Part shown: in pieces, positions 23,851 through 34,341 of the stretch
How positions within the stretch are numbered: position 1 is the first letter of the stretch
How the letters are laid out: each line of letters starts with the position of its first letter
Made by a program: the position numbers and the translations under genes
The notes under the pieces: generated by a model
What the model was told of the DNA's origin: nothing
Seen by the model: only the letters and a program-made list of their open reading frames with translations
Database searches by the model: none
DNA from: Cheiracanthium punctorium
Lineage: Eukaryota; Arthropoda; Arachnida; Araneae; Cheiracanthiidae
Length of the DNA stretch: 64,000 bases
Direction: 5' to 3'
NCBI GenBank assembly: GCA_038373885.1
Contig: JAWZYV010013175.1
Coordinates: 1,364,001-1,428,000, forward strand

Positions 23851-25177
23851 ATAGAATATTGTTCTGGCGCCCGACTTGCCGCTGTGTAACATTTCATCAC
23901 TGCAGAAATTAAGGTTATACGATTTGAGGTTTTCAGAATTGTAAGTTAAAAAGCATGTAAAAAAAATTGATGCTAATTAGCTTGCTATCACTTTACTGAA
24001 ATGTTTAAAAATACGTGCCAGATCTCGTCTTAAAAATCGACTTGTGATAGTGAATTTTTCAGGTTTAACATGATGCCCCATGACTAATAATAGTACACTC
24101 TATTCATAATACATAAAAGTTTTTCTAAAGAATCATCTCTTCTGCAAGAAGTCCATAAGATGTCCCACATAGCTTTATGAAAAACGAAAATTTTATTTAA
24201 ATTTATAAATGAAAATTCTTTATAAAAATATCGCTTACTGCTCTTTGCAAAAGGCATGATTTGGATTTGTAAATTATACAGATTCGTTAAAAAGCTCATT
24301 AGTGGAGGCTCGTGTATAGGGACTGTGGAACTGCAGCACGCCCAATTTTCACGAAATGCTAACGATTGTTACAAATGCATTTTTTCTTCTTTTTTTATTC
24401 CTTTCTTAATATTTGTACCTTACACTGACTGAAGTCAGTAGCTAACAAGTAGCGATAACAAAAATCTCCCAAAAAAATATTTTTTAAAATCCGGAAAATA
24501 CAATAAAAATCCATGAGCGGAATTGTTCGCGGTACAGCACCCTAAGATTGCGTTTGATTATTGTGCGCCTGCGCAAAGTCCGCGCTTTGAGAGGTAGAAA
24601 GAAATAGCGATGAGAGGTACTCAGTAGCACCACAGTTAAAAAAAAGTTTGGAACTGAGTTAACTAAGAGTTTGGACAGGTTTGGAACTGAGTTTTTTAAC
24701 CTTTTATGTTCTCGACATATGAGTAAACATTTCACATTTGAAATTGTTCATATTTTAAAAATTGTCTTTTTTAAATGTGAAAGTTACTTTAAAATGAGTG
24801 GAAGTTATTCTTTTTTAATAGTGCACTCTACGCAAAAGTAAGGTGCCCTCAGCTCAGCCTAGCCAACTTAGCAGTAATTAGACCATGAAAAATAGATACT
24901 GCAATTTTATCAAGTTTAGTGCTAAAATTTAACAAATCTTTATTCCTCTCTTTTGCAGGCCCTTGTGTGCTTTGCCTTGACAATAACAATAAGGTATGAT
25001 TCGTTTACTGTTTTGGAGAAATGAATTATTTTGAAAAATCACTTATATTATTTAACGTTTACGTAAAAATTTATGCAGTTATCTATATAAAGTACTAGTT
25101 ATAATGCCCAATTGTTTATAGGATGTGAAGGCATAGCTTTCAGAAAACATTGTCAGCTAATGTCTGGTAGTCTAGTC

Positions 25178-25937
25178 CAGTGATGCGCAAACTATTTTCA
25201 TCTGCGACCCTCTAATTTGTGTAAAATTTTATTGCGACCCCCTATTTTGAGTAAAATTTTGTCGCGACCCCTGGATAGACAGTGGACAATTTGTTTAATT
25301 GAAAACGAAGTTACATTGAAATTCTTTCTGGGAGTTGCTCTTACAGGGTGTTTTTAAAAGAGTGTCGTGACGTCATCGATTGAAATAACGCGTTTTTAAA
25401 CTAGCGCACCAAACTTATAAACCACCATGAAAATCTTATAAAAGTTGTAACATCATAAAAATCAGTTAATGAATCAACACATAATTTTATGAAACAATGC
25501 TTTATTTATGCATATGGATATAAATATTGTTTAATGAAAAATACTTTTAAAAAACTTTACATCATAAAAAGTCAATGTGAAATATGTGCTTGCAAAGAGC
25601 TCATGATTGCTTCTATGTTCGGATCTGTATTTGAAATCGCAAGTCTTAAGTCATCCTCTGGATCCAATCGAGATCGATGTTTTGTTTTAATGGAAAATAA
25701 TTTTGCAGATCACTATGCATTATCAATTTGCAGATCACTATGCATGATAACGTGGTTTTGAAACCCCGTGATAGCGATCGCGAATATCGCGCTCGTAAAA
25801 TAATAATTGTCAGTTTCTTCTATTGAATTATTTTAGTTCTTTGAAATGAATAATTGTAGATATTTCATAAATTTGAATCTCTTTGAATTTGCCGATCCCC
25901 AAAAATTATCTCGCGACCCCCGGTTTGCGCATCGCTG
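25178..25937. mobile_element. hAT-type non-autonomous element with perfect 8-bp TSD
   Basis: The left end CAGTGATGCGCAAACTATTT and the complement of the right end, CAGCGATGCGCAAACCGGGG, form inverted repeats. GTCTAGTC is duplicated perfectly at 25170-25177 and 25938-25945. Subterminal GCGACCCC phrases recur at both ends. The interior has a 90-codon open frame (25489-25761) that I do not recognise. It contains a local direct repeat of TTTGCAGATCACTATGCAT and is probably not a gene. Confidence 0.85.
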
Positions 25938-26005
25938 GTCTAGTCAGCTATCGCATTCTTTACTTCGAATGAGGCCTATTTTCAAGACACAACCACTGAT
26001 GCAAA

Positions 26006-26034
<29 letters not shown>
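26006..26034. repeat. (AAT)n microsatellite
   Basis: About nine AAT/TAA units in a pure run. Confidence 0.9.
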
Positions 26035-26036
<2 letters not shown>

Positions 26037-26418
26037 TTATGTTTAGAGTTCGTTTCTATATAAGGGTCTCTCTCTCCTTCTGAACCAATATTGAGAAAAA
26101 AATTCACTTAAATATTGAAAAACCAATAATTAATATTTAATCATGATTGAAAAAAAAAATTTAGTCAATAATCATGATTATTTTTTTCTCAACACTGCAA
26201 ACAGGTCCATATAACTCAGCACTATGCCACCATCTTTGTTACAGATAAGGAATGCTGATTTGTCTAAAACCTCAATACACTGGCACTCAAAGGATTAGCT
26301 GTAACTGAAGTAAAATAATAACTGATTCACTCAACCTTGCTTTTCGTTTTTGATCAGTATTTATTAAACGTGCGACAAATAATACAAATTTTACCTACGC
26401 TCTTTTTTATGCATAATA

Positions 26419-26562
26419 CAGTGACGTAGTGGGCCAAAAGGGACAGGGGCCCCTCCCAAAATTTCAATTTTTGTTGATTGGATGTCAACAATGACAACTG
26501 AAAAGGTCTATCTTTACTACATTTTGAGCCCTCCCCGAAATGGTTTCCTGGCTACATGTCTC
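26419..26562. mobile_element. hAT-type MITE, CAGGGGCGTAGCCA family (diverged)
   Basis: The left end is CAGTGACGTAGTGGGCC and the right end CCTGGCTACATGTCTC. Flanks GCATAATA and TCATAATA differ at one of eight positions. GGGGCCCCTCCC and CCCTCCCC runs lie inside the ends. It is the most diverged member of the family in the window. Confidence 0.6.
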
Positions 26563-27825
26563 TCATAATATATTAAAATTTTAAAAAGTGGAGAATTTTT
26601 TTTTTTTTTTTAATAGTACAGAATTTTCCCGATATGTACTTATAGTTGCTTTTTACGCGGCATTAAGAAATAAAGGGTTATTTTTTTAAGCAGCACTCCC
26701 AATAGCTGCAGCTACAAGCCGTCACTGAATCTCAAACTTTATTTGGTGTGAATGAACTAGGTAAATTTTGAGTGTAAAGCGATAGAACACTCCAACTTTT
26801 AAGTTCAAATATAGACCGGCAACTGGGGGGTGAATCTTGAGAATCTGAAAGTGTTTAAAAGAAATTTCCACTTAAAATTTGACTTTAATCTCGACTCATC
26901 AAAACTTAATAGAGGCAATTTCCGATATACCGAACATGCAACTTCTTCAGGCGTCTGTATATCGGACCCTTGTCCTTAAAATATTAAATGAAACATCTCT
27001 ATATAATAAACTTCAGAATAATAAAGCATTTGTACTGTCGATCGACACAAGAATTTTCTAAAATCACAATAACGCTTGAAATTTTTAGACACACACAATT
27101 CTAAATTAATTGCCAGCAAAATTTTTCTTCTAGGATAGGCTACAATACGATTTCAGTTCGTATCTATCCGGGAAACTAGTTGGAATCACTAGAACATAGA
27201 AAACTCGCACACCATCTTGCTATTTCAAAAATCCTAGATACATAATGCAAGAAATGTTTTCCGGAATGAGAAATTTTGAACATAATTACGAATGTTATTT
27301 TCATTTCAGATGATAAGAAACAGTTACTAACTAAAACTTTTTAAAATATTTTAATTAATGCTTTTGGAGAAAGTATGACAAAAAAAAAACACAACATTTA
27401 ATTACTTTTTTTTTATTTTGGAGATATACGCTTTTATGAATTACAGGCATAATCACGCATTATTCAAGTTCGAGAATAATCTTATAAACTATCCTCGTTA
27501 GTGAAAAAAATGTCTTATAACGAAAACTTTAAAAACAAATTCATTAAAAACGCGATCTTTTGCAATATCCTATCATACCGATAGCTGTAGCATAGATTTG
27601 TTATTTTAATGATCATACATCTACAGATATTCAACCTCATAAAAAAATATCCAAACACGAAAGTAAATTCAAGGACTTGGCTTTAAGTTTAACCAGCTTC
27701 AGCCGTGCTTCAGGTGAATAAACTGCTCTGCCAAATGTCGATATTACCAAACCTGAAAGCGCACAGACCAAGGACAGGAAGGACGCATTTCTTAAACAGT
27801 GATGAAATTAAATTCGTGTACAGTG
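26563..27825. other. FNIP intron 1, no gene seen
   Basis: AT-rich intron. A short frame at 26879-27061 has no similarity, splice or promoter support. No transposon ends were identified. Confidence 0.45.
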
Positions 27826-28227
27826 TAGAGATAAGACGGGCTCAGCCCGAGCCCGAAAGCCCGAGCCCGAGCCCGGGCCCGACTCGGGCTCGGGCTCTGT
27901 AATTCACGATTGCGTTCGGGCTCGGGCTCGTGAAAAATTTCTCCTTTGTTGAACGTACTCCTTGAAACGAATTTTAAAAAGTGATTTATGGGATAAATAG
28001 ACGTACTTATTTCAAAAAATAGCGGCACGGGGGACTAGAAGGTGTGTGAAGCTCCAAAATTTATTGTATCCTATTAATGAAGTAGTTCATTTTATTTGTC
28101 TTTAGCTGACATTTCGGGCTCGGGCGGGCTCGGGCTCCAACTTTAATAATATTGCTCGGGCTCGGGCGGGCTCGGATTAAAAGTCTGCGGGCTCGGGCTT
28201 CAAAAAATGAGCCCGAACTCATCTCTA
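27826..28227. mobile_element. hAT-type MITE built of GGGCTC/GAGCCC repeats
   Basis: The element starts TAGAGATAAGACGGGCTC and ends GAGCCCGAACTCATCTCTA, so the termini are inverted and begin TAGAG, the hAT form. A perfect 8-bp duplication GTACAGTG flanks it (27818-27825 and 28228-28235). Both ends are packed with hexamers of GGGCTC and its complement (27839-27935 and 28113-28212), giving GC-rich arms in AT-rich DNA. The central 180 bp are ordinary. It has no coding capacity. Confidence 0.88.
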
Positions 28228-28636
28228 GTACAGTGGTGCCTTGAGATAGAGGTTTTAATTCGTTCCTCGTCCGAGATCGCAAGTCAAAATACTCCTATAG
28301 CGGAAGAATCTTCTCCACTAAAATTACTGATAAGAAATTAATCTTTCGCCAGCTCAAATAAATCCTTCTAATTTTTTTATAATAAATTATTTATCATAAA
28401 CGCATACTTTACAGACACAATTCTTTTTTAAATTACATACATGCTATAAAAAAAGAAAATCCAGGCATGGTGGCAAAGCCATTTAGCATGCGGTTGTATT
28501 TTTTTTCCCCCGCCTCAATTTTCCTTAATAGTTTAAATACCCACTTTCACTTATTGTTGGCTTGTATTTCGCATTTCAGGTCAAATCGGACTAATGATGG
28601 CTCAAATGTTTAAAAAAAAAGCCTCGTATGTTAGGG

Positions 28637-28720
28637 CAGTGGTTTCCAACCCCCGGGCGCAGACCGGTACCGGTCAGTGGAACGAGTGGTACCGGCCAGG
28701 GCCGCCGAAGGAAAATGGCA
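28637..28720 (+). mobile_element. Orphan hAT-type end
   Basis: CAGTGGTTTCCAACCCCCGG, followed by CAGACCGGTACCGGTCAG and GTGGTACCGGCC, resembles the CAGTGGTT-CCAAC ends common in hAT elements, with subterminal CCGGT repeats. No matching right end was found within the next kilobase, so it is a fragment or one end of a disrupted copy. Confidence 0.5.
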
Positions 28721-29029
28721 TTTCTATTTTATTTATTATGGTGTATTTCTCTGGGGTTTATGCGAATTTGTCGGATTTGTGCAAATTTATGCCTTTGTAA
28801 CAGAAGATATCTTGTAACTATTTTGATTTAGTTTATTGTGTTCCGTAGCGTCAACTCAAATTTCCAAGAACATTTTAGTGACGCGCACAAGCTGCGCATT
28901 TTCCCCGTGAACAAGTTTTGATCTTGACATCTGGTAACCGACTGAACTAAAAAGAAGTTTCGGTTCAATTTTGATTGTTGATGCGTAGAGATATGTTTGG
29001 CGATTTATTTTTTAGATGTCATAGAATAT

Positions 29030-29764
29030 CAGGGCCGTAACCAGAAAGGGGGCTGAGCCCTACCTAGCCGGCTTTCAGCCCCCCCTAAGATTTACAAAAA
29101 TTTTTGTAAATTTACAGATAAATACGAAATTCTGGAAACGACTGATTTTTAACAGTCGCTCAATTTTACATCATAAAAAATGGCCATTGTTTTAGGAGAA
29201 TTTCTCATCAGAATGGCCAGATTTCTATACATACGGTTAATTATTTTGCTGTTCTTGGCTGCATGTAGTATCGGTTTTCGGATTTTTCCGAGTACACGGA
29301 ACTGCCGGTTCCCTTTTAAGTTCCTTACAATTATATTTAAAATGAAAAATAAATGCACTTTTCAGTAAATTTTTATTCCAAAGTTTAATTGTTAACATTT
29401 TTTATTTTACAGAGTTTATTATTATTATTGGATAGCATTAAATGGATTGCAAAAGGCACAATTAACTAGTAACTACGTCTTGTGAATAATTGTTGTACAA
29501 AAAATTACTCTAACCGATATCCAATACTGTATTCGCTCAAAATATCATTTGAATATTTTTAATAGAATATCAATGAAAAAATTATTAGCATAATGAATGT
29601 TAAATATTTTATAAACACTGTTTTTTGAAGCAAATACTCTAGAAGAAAAATGTGCAAATTGAAAAACACACCCCCCCCCTTCCGCCTACTAATACTTATA
29701 TTTGTTCCGCCCCCCAAACTAGATTCAAAGCCCTACCTAACATTTCATCCTGGTTACGGCCCTG
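29030..29764. mobile_element. hAT-type MITE (CAGGGCCGTAACCAG ends)
   Basis: Termini are CAGGGCCGTAACCAGAAAGG and TCCTGGTTACGGCCCTG. The flanks TAGAATAT and TAGAATGT match at seven of eight positions. Inside lie AGCCCTACCTAGCC, its partner GCCCTACCTAACATTTC, and C-rich runs. It contains overlapping small frames on both strands but no recognisable protein. The end pattern resembles the CAGGGGCGTAGCCA family, but this copy is longer. Confidence 0.75.
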
Positions 29765-30394
29765 TAGAATGTGATTAATTAATTAAATAATATCAAAATT
29801 AATTAGACTCTGTCATTTTTAAAGATTTAGAGTGTTTTAGATTGTTTAAAATTAGAATACACTGAACCACGATGCATATTGTTTAGTAAAAATTTAAGTC
29901 TTAAGATTATGAATTAAAATTGCAGTGAGAAAATTGAAAATAAATTCACTTTCCTGAAAAAGAAAAATAGTGGAAAAAATAAATAATATTGTCACAAACC
30001 ACCAAACTTTAAACTTTTTTTTTCCCTTCATTCATTCTTTTCCTTTGTCACGTTGGCAACACTTGTTGCAGAGAGATGAGTTTGTTGTGGATGTTCTAAG
30101 AGAATGTTAATTGTAACGCGCGCGACTATCTAATAAATGTTTGCTTTGTGGTGTTTATATTATGTGTAATTATTTAGTAGCCCCGAGATTATGATATTTT
30201 TTTTAGAAAGGATAGTGTGCGTTGTTATAATATGAGTTTTTTATTGAACAATAAATAAACATAGCATCATTTATACATCAAAACAATTACAACATCGACA
30301 TTATCGAATACTACAAATTTCAAATAAGTGGAAAGCATGAATAAGTTCATGCAAATATAAACACGAGAAATCGCGTTCGGCAGGATTACGCATA

Positions 30395-30774
30395 AAGATG
30401 CGTTCAGACTAGCGTTTTTATCGTTCTTCTTGTAGCTAATGTCGCAAAAATCGTAAGCACAAAGAAACAGAGCGTTCACAGTCTGGACTTCTGGACACTC
30501 TGGACTCAGTTTTGTAATGACGTATTCGCATTGGCTGGTGAAACGAAAAAGGGTTGAGTACGGTGCATGCGGGAAGAATGGTTGATGATCCTTTCCCCAC
30601 CTTGAAAACTTATTAACAAAAGAAGAGGGGGAATCATAGAGACGTTAGGCACGGATTTGGAAAGAACTTAAATCCCAGAAAACTGGTTTTATCATCGCAA
30701 ACTGACGTCATAACTAAGTCCGATAGCTACAATAAGAACTCTAACGACAATAAGAACGTAGTCTGAACGGCACC
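30395..30774 (+). mobile_element. MITE copy A (left arm of large inverted repeat)
   Basis: About 380 bp with inverted ends (AAGATGCGTTCAGACTAGCG and the degraded complement GTAGTCTGAACGGCACC), flanked by TA. Subterminal AGAACGATAAAAACG- and GAACTCTAACGACAAT-type repeats follow. Nearly the whole sequence recurs in opposite orientation at 30880-31254. There is no coding capacity. Confidence 0.8.
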
Positions 30775-30879
30775 TATACAGTGACATAAGCAACACACGT
30801 CAAGTGTCACTGTCTCCTATTACCTCCCAGATGGAACTGTCTTGTTGCAAAGAAACAAGCTGAGGGTTCTCATTGATTA

Positions 30880-31254
30880 AAGGTGCGTTCAGACTACGTT
30901 CTTATTGTCGTTAGAGTTCTTATTGTAGCTATCGGACTTAGTTATGACGTCAGTTAGCGACGATAAAACCAGTTTTCTGGGATTTAAGTTCTTTCCAAAT
31001 CCGTGCCTAACGTCTCTATGATTCCCCCTCTTCTTTTGTTAATAAGTTTTCAAGGTGGGGAAAGGATCATCAATCATTCTTCCCGCATGCACCGTACTCA
31101 ACCCTTTTTCGTTTCACCAGCCAATGCGAATACGTCATTACAAAACTGAGTCCAGAGTGTCCAGAAGTCCAGACTGTGAACGCTCTGTTTCTTTGTGATT
31201 TTTGCGACATTAGCTACAAGAAGAACGATAAAAACGCTAGTCTGAACGCACCTT
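30880..31254 (-). mobile_element. MITE copy B (right arm of large inverted repeat)
   Basis: The 375-bp element starts AAGGTGCGTTCAGACTACG and ends CGCTAGTCTGAACGCACCTT, flanked on both sides by TA. It is the reverse complement of copy A with only a handful of differences visible by eye. The spacer between the copies is about 105 bp. Transcription through both would give a hairpin of roughly 375 bp. The TA target suggests a Tc1/mariner-like mobiliser. Confidence 0.82.
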
Positions 31255-32033
31255 TAGAGTTCTAGTGACTTATAATGTTAGAGCACTTTATATTCATTTT
31301 TTGGAATAACTGTATTTTATTTTGACAGCATGTTTTAATACAATTAAATTAAAATATATAAATCAACTTTTAAAATCTCTTCACTATCTATATATATAAA
31401 AGAGAAGAGTTTGTTTGTTTGTTTGTTTGTTTGTTCGCTATACACGCCAGACATTTCGACGGATCTGGACCAAATTTGGCACGCTGACTAAATAGGACAA
31501 GAGAAAGCTAATGCCGTAAAAATGAAATTAATCGGATTAATAGTTTTTGAGTTATTTTATGTTTTGTAAGGTTTTTGGCCCTTTTTCTCACATTTTACGT
31601 TATCGCGAGCTAAATTTCTGTCCGAATACTATATTTTTTATATCATCGGAAACTACAGAGTTTTCTTTTTCAAATACAATTTGTTACAAAATCGTACTTA
31701 CATTTGCCGATTTTTGGGAATTTTTTAAAGGAAATCCTGTTTCGAAGAAAATGTACTGCTTTTAAAAATATGCTATTTTAAAACTGTCGCATCGAAAAAC
31801 CTAACGGGCAAAAATTTTCCATCTTTTTACAGCTGATTAAACATTTATTTCCCCCTCTTTTAAATTTTGAACCGTGCAGAAATGTTAATTAGATTTTTTT
31901 ATATGATTTTTTTTTTCTGAAAACAGCGCAGGTTAAAATTCCCTTCCGTGATTGAAGAAACAGCAAATTTCCCCCCTTTCGTCCTGTGTCCTGTGTGAGG
32001 TGTGGTGTGTAAGCGTTTCCAAGACAACTGACG

Positions 32034-32255
32034 GTGTTCTTTTTTTCATATGGTGTATGTTCTCAAGGTCATTCTTGCACTTATTGCATGGGGGATTTAT
32101 CTGAAATCGTTGCATTAGGAAGTATGACTCCTGAAGAATGCACTTATAACATGCGGGATTTATTTGAAATCGTTGCATTAGGAAGTATGACTCCTGAAGA
32201 ATTTGAAGATAGTATTTTACACGGATTATCAATTCCTCGAGAAGATAGTTACTAA
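32034..32255 (+). CDS. Small open frame with duplicated 21-residue unit (unknown)
   Basis: A 73-codon frame inside Helitron 1. A 63-bp block (32076-32138 and 32139-32201) is tandemly duplicated in frame, giving two copies of EIVALGSMTPEE preceded by CTY-M-DL. The tail reads FEDSILHGLSIPREDSY. I do not recognise it. Preservation of frame across the duplication and an acidic tail are mildly suggestive of coding, perhaps a captured host fragment. It could equally be chance. No promoter or splice evidence was found. Confidence 0.3.
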   Translation: MFFFSYGVCSQGHSCTYCMGDLSEIVALGSMTPEECTYNMRDLFEIVALGSMTPEEFEDSILHGLSIPREDSY

Positions 32256-33074
32256 ATAATTAGAGCCTCATAAAATGTTTATAAATAAATTAAACCCACT
32301 GCGAACATTACATCTAAACAAACCTAGATTTTTAATAAAATAATTATAAAAACCTGGATTTTTAATTCATCTATCATTATTTAAGTTTTTATCTACTGTA
32401 TATATGCCCAATGATTTGCCTCCAGTGATTCTTACTGGATTTGAAATAAAAAATAATTAGTTTATGAGGTGCACAAGTATTAGTGATAAATGACTATTAG
32501 AACACAACAGGCAGAAGGAGAGAAACCTAGCTACGTCCAATTCTCGGGAACCTCTGTACGCTAGCAAGTCCAGTGTTCATTTCCTTTTTTTTTTTTTAAT
32601 CATTGCAGCGGGAGGATTCACATTCCTTCCCCTTACAATCTCATACCGACGACTAGATTCTATTTGTTTTTAGTAGTTACTTAAGTATTAGCGATAAAAG
32701 ACTGTTAGAACACAGACAGGTAAAAGGGGAGAAGCCTAGCCACGCCCAATTCACGGTAACCTCTGTAAGCTATCAGGTGCCGTGTTCTTTTTTGTTGTTG
32801 TTGTTGCAGCGGAAAGTCCCATGTCCTTTTTACTTCCTTGTACGTAGTATAAGGAAGTAATGTGATCCCGAAAAATTTTGGGGGCCAAATTTCGACAAAA
32901 AATCCGATTTTGACTACCTCTAAATTTAATTTTAAGAATTTTTTCGATGCATCTCATCGTAGGCTAGCATGCACGATCATATTAACGCGTCTGCAACTCA
33001 TTTTGACCAGCGGCGAGTTTATTGTGGTCAGTTTTTCCATGCCGTCTGTACGTACGTACGTACGTATGTATGTA

Positions 33075-33593
33075 ACTCGCATATCTCAAAAACTATTGGT
33101 CGTAGAATGTTGAGATTTGATATTTAGGATTGTTCTATGATCTAGTTGTGCACCTCCCCTTTTGGTCGCAATCGAATGACTAGTTTATGTACAGGACCGC
33201 CCAAAAGATTCGAAATACATTACGCTCTATGGGCCGAAATTCATTAAACTCGCATATCTCAAAAACTATTAGGCGTAGAATGTCGAAACTTCATATTTTG
33301 GATAGTTGTAACATCTAGTTGTGCACCTCCTCTTTTGGTTCCATTCGATTGGATAGTTTATCTACAGGATCGCCCAAAACATTCGAAATACATTACGCTC
33401 AATGGGCCGAAATTCATTAAACTCGCATATCTCAAAAACTATTAGGCGTAGAATGTTGAAACTTTATATTTAGGATTGTTGTAACATCTAGTTGTGCACC
33501 TCCCCTTTCGGTTCCATTCGACTGGATAGTTTATCTACAGAACCGCCTAAAAGATTCGAAATACATTACGCTCTATGGGCCGAAATTCATCAA
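33075..33593. repeat. 173-bp minisatellite, three close units
   Basis: ACTCGCATATCTCAAAAACT starts units at 33075, 33248 and 33421, an exact 173-bp period. Units share GTTGTGCACCTCC and AAATACATTACGCTC then TATGGGCCGAAATTCAT. More diverged units follow near 33903-34070 and 34365-34520. Related half-units occur at 33.70 kb and in the second family member at 54.5-55.7 kb. Confidence 0.85.
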
Positions 33594-34094
33594 AGCGTTT
33601 TTTAGAGGTATTGGGCTATTTCAAACGACTCAGAAGTGATATATGCTGTAAAGAGTTAGAAAATAAATTTCTCCATTAAAAAAAGTGTCTTTATCATTTA
33701 TAGTTCTGCTACAGGAACACTCAAAAGATTTCCAATACATTACGGTCAATGGCAATTTTAGGAGATTCATCCATTTCAAGCACAATACCGTCCTACCTCC
33801 TACCACATAAGTTAGGTAATGGTCCGACGATGGTCACGTGCCTCCCTCAAGAACTATGCCAAAAGTCGCCAAGCTTGGCGACTTTGTTGTGTACGTGTGT
33901 GCATATTTAACTCTCAAATCTCAAAAACTATTATGAAATTTCATATATAAGATTGTTGTAACATCTAGTTCTGCATCTCGATTTTTGGTTAAAATCTACT
34001 GGAGAGTTTATTTACAGGACCACCGAAAAGAATTTCAGTACTTTAATGTCTATGGACATCTTCAATATAATACAATTGTAGACAGTCATTGTTT

Positions 34095-34341
34095 GGTACA
34101 TGCCCAAAATCTCGCCGTCTGTCCTCGACCTTGGCGAGTTTTGCCGAAATGTCGCCAAATTTGGCGATAGTCAGTCATTTGGTCCATGCCCAAAGTATCG
34201 CCATTTGTCATCGTTCTTGGCGAGTTTTGGCGAAATGTCGCCAAATTTGGCGATAATCTGCCATTGTTGGTCCATGCTTAATATCTCGCCAAATGTCGTC
34301 GACATTGACGAGTTTCGCCGAAATATCGCCAAATTTGGCGC
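34095..34341. repeat. 86-88-bp tandem repeat with TCGCCAAATTTGGCGA palindromes
   Basis: Three units begin GGTACATGCCC, GGTCCATGCCC and GGTCCATGCTT at 34095, 34181 and 34269. Each contains TTGGCGAGTTT-like and TCGCCAAATTTGGCGA motifs, the latter a 16-bp perfect palindrome in two units. Isolated relatives (GTCGCCAAGCTTGGCGAC at 33.87 kb) precede the array. The open frame through it is a by-product of the repeat. Confidence 0.8.

Larger units (their letters stand above)
18754..25177. other. FNIP intron 1, left part
   Basis: No coding exon is supported. Visible items are a T tract at about 19238-19259, a 29-base hairpin at 22052-22080 (two perfect 13-base arms starting AACAGAGATTAGA around AGA), a G run at 20840-20852, and a TA dinucleotide array. 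At 23195-23290 the phrases TTGAGTTCAATCGAATGCC and GGAGCTATCGTGTTCACTC look like the tail of an interspersed repeat I cannot name. At 24304 the phrase AGTGGAGGCTCGTGTATAGG looks like a single orphan hAT-type end. Confidence 0.45.

Noticed and set aside
24961..24993. Possible plus-strand micro-exon: pyrimidine tract and TTTTGCAG, about 34 bases, then GTATGATT.
   Set aside because: The splice-like signals are good, but no neighbouring plus-strand exons, conserved peptide or promoter exist, and the surrounding sequence is FNIP intron on the other strand.
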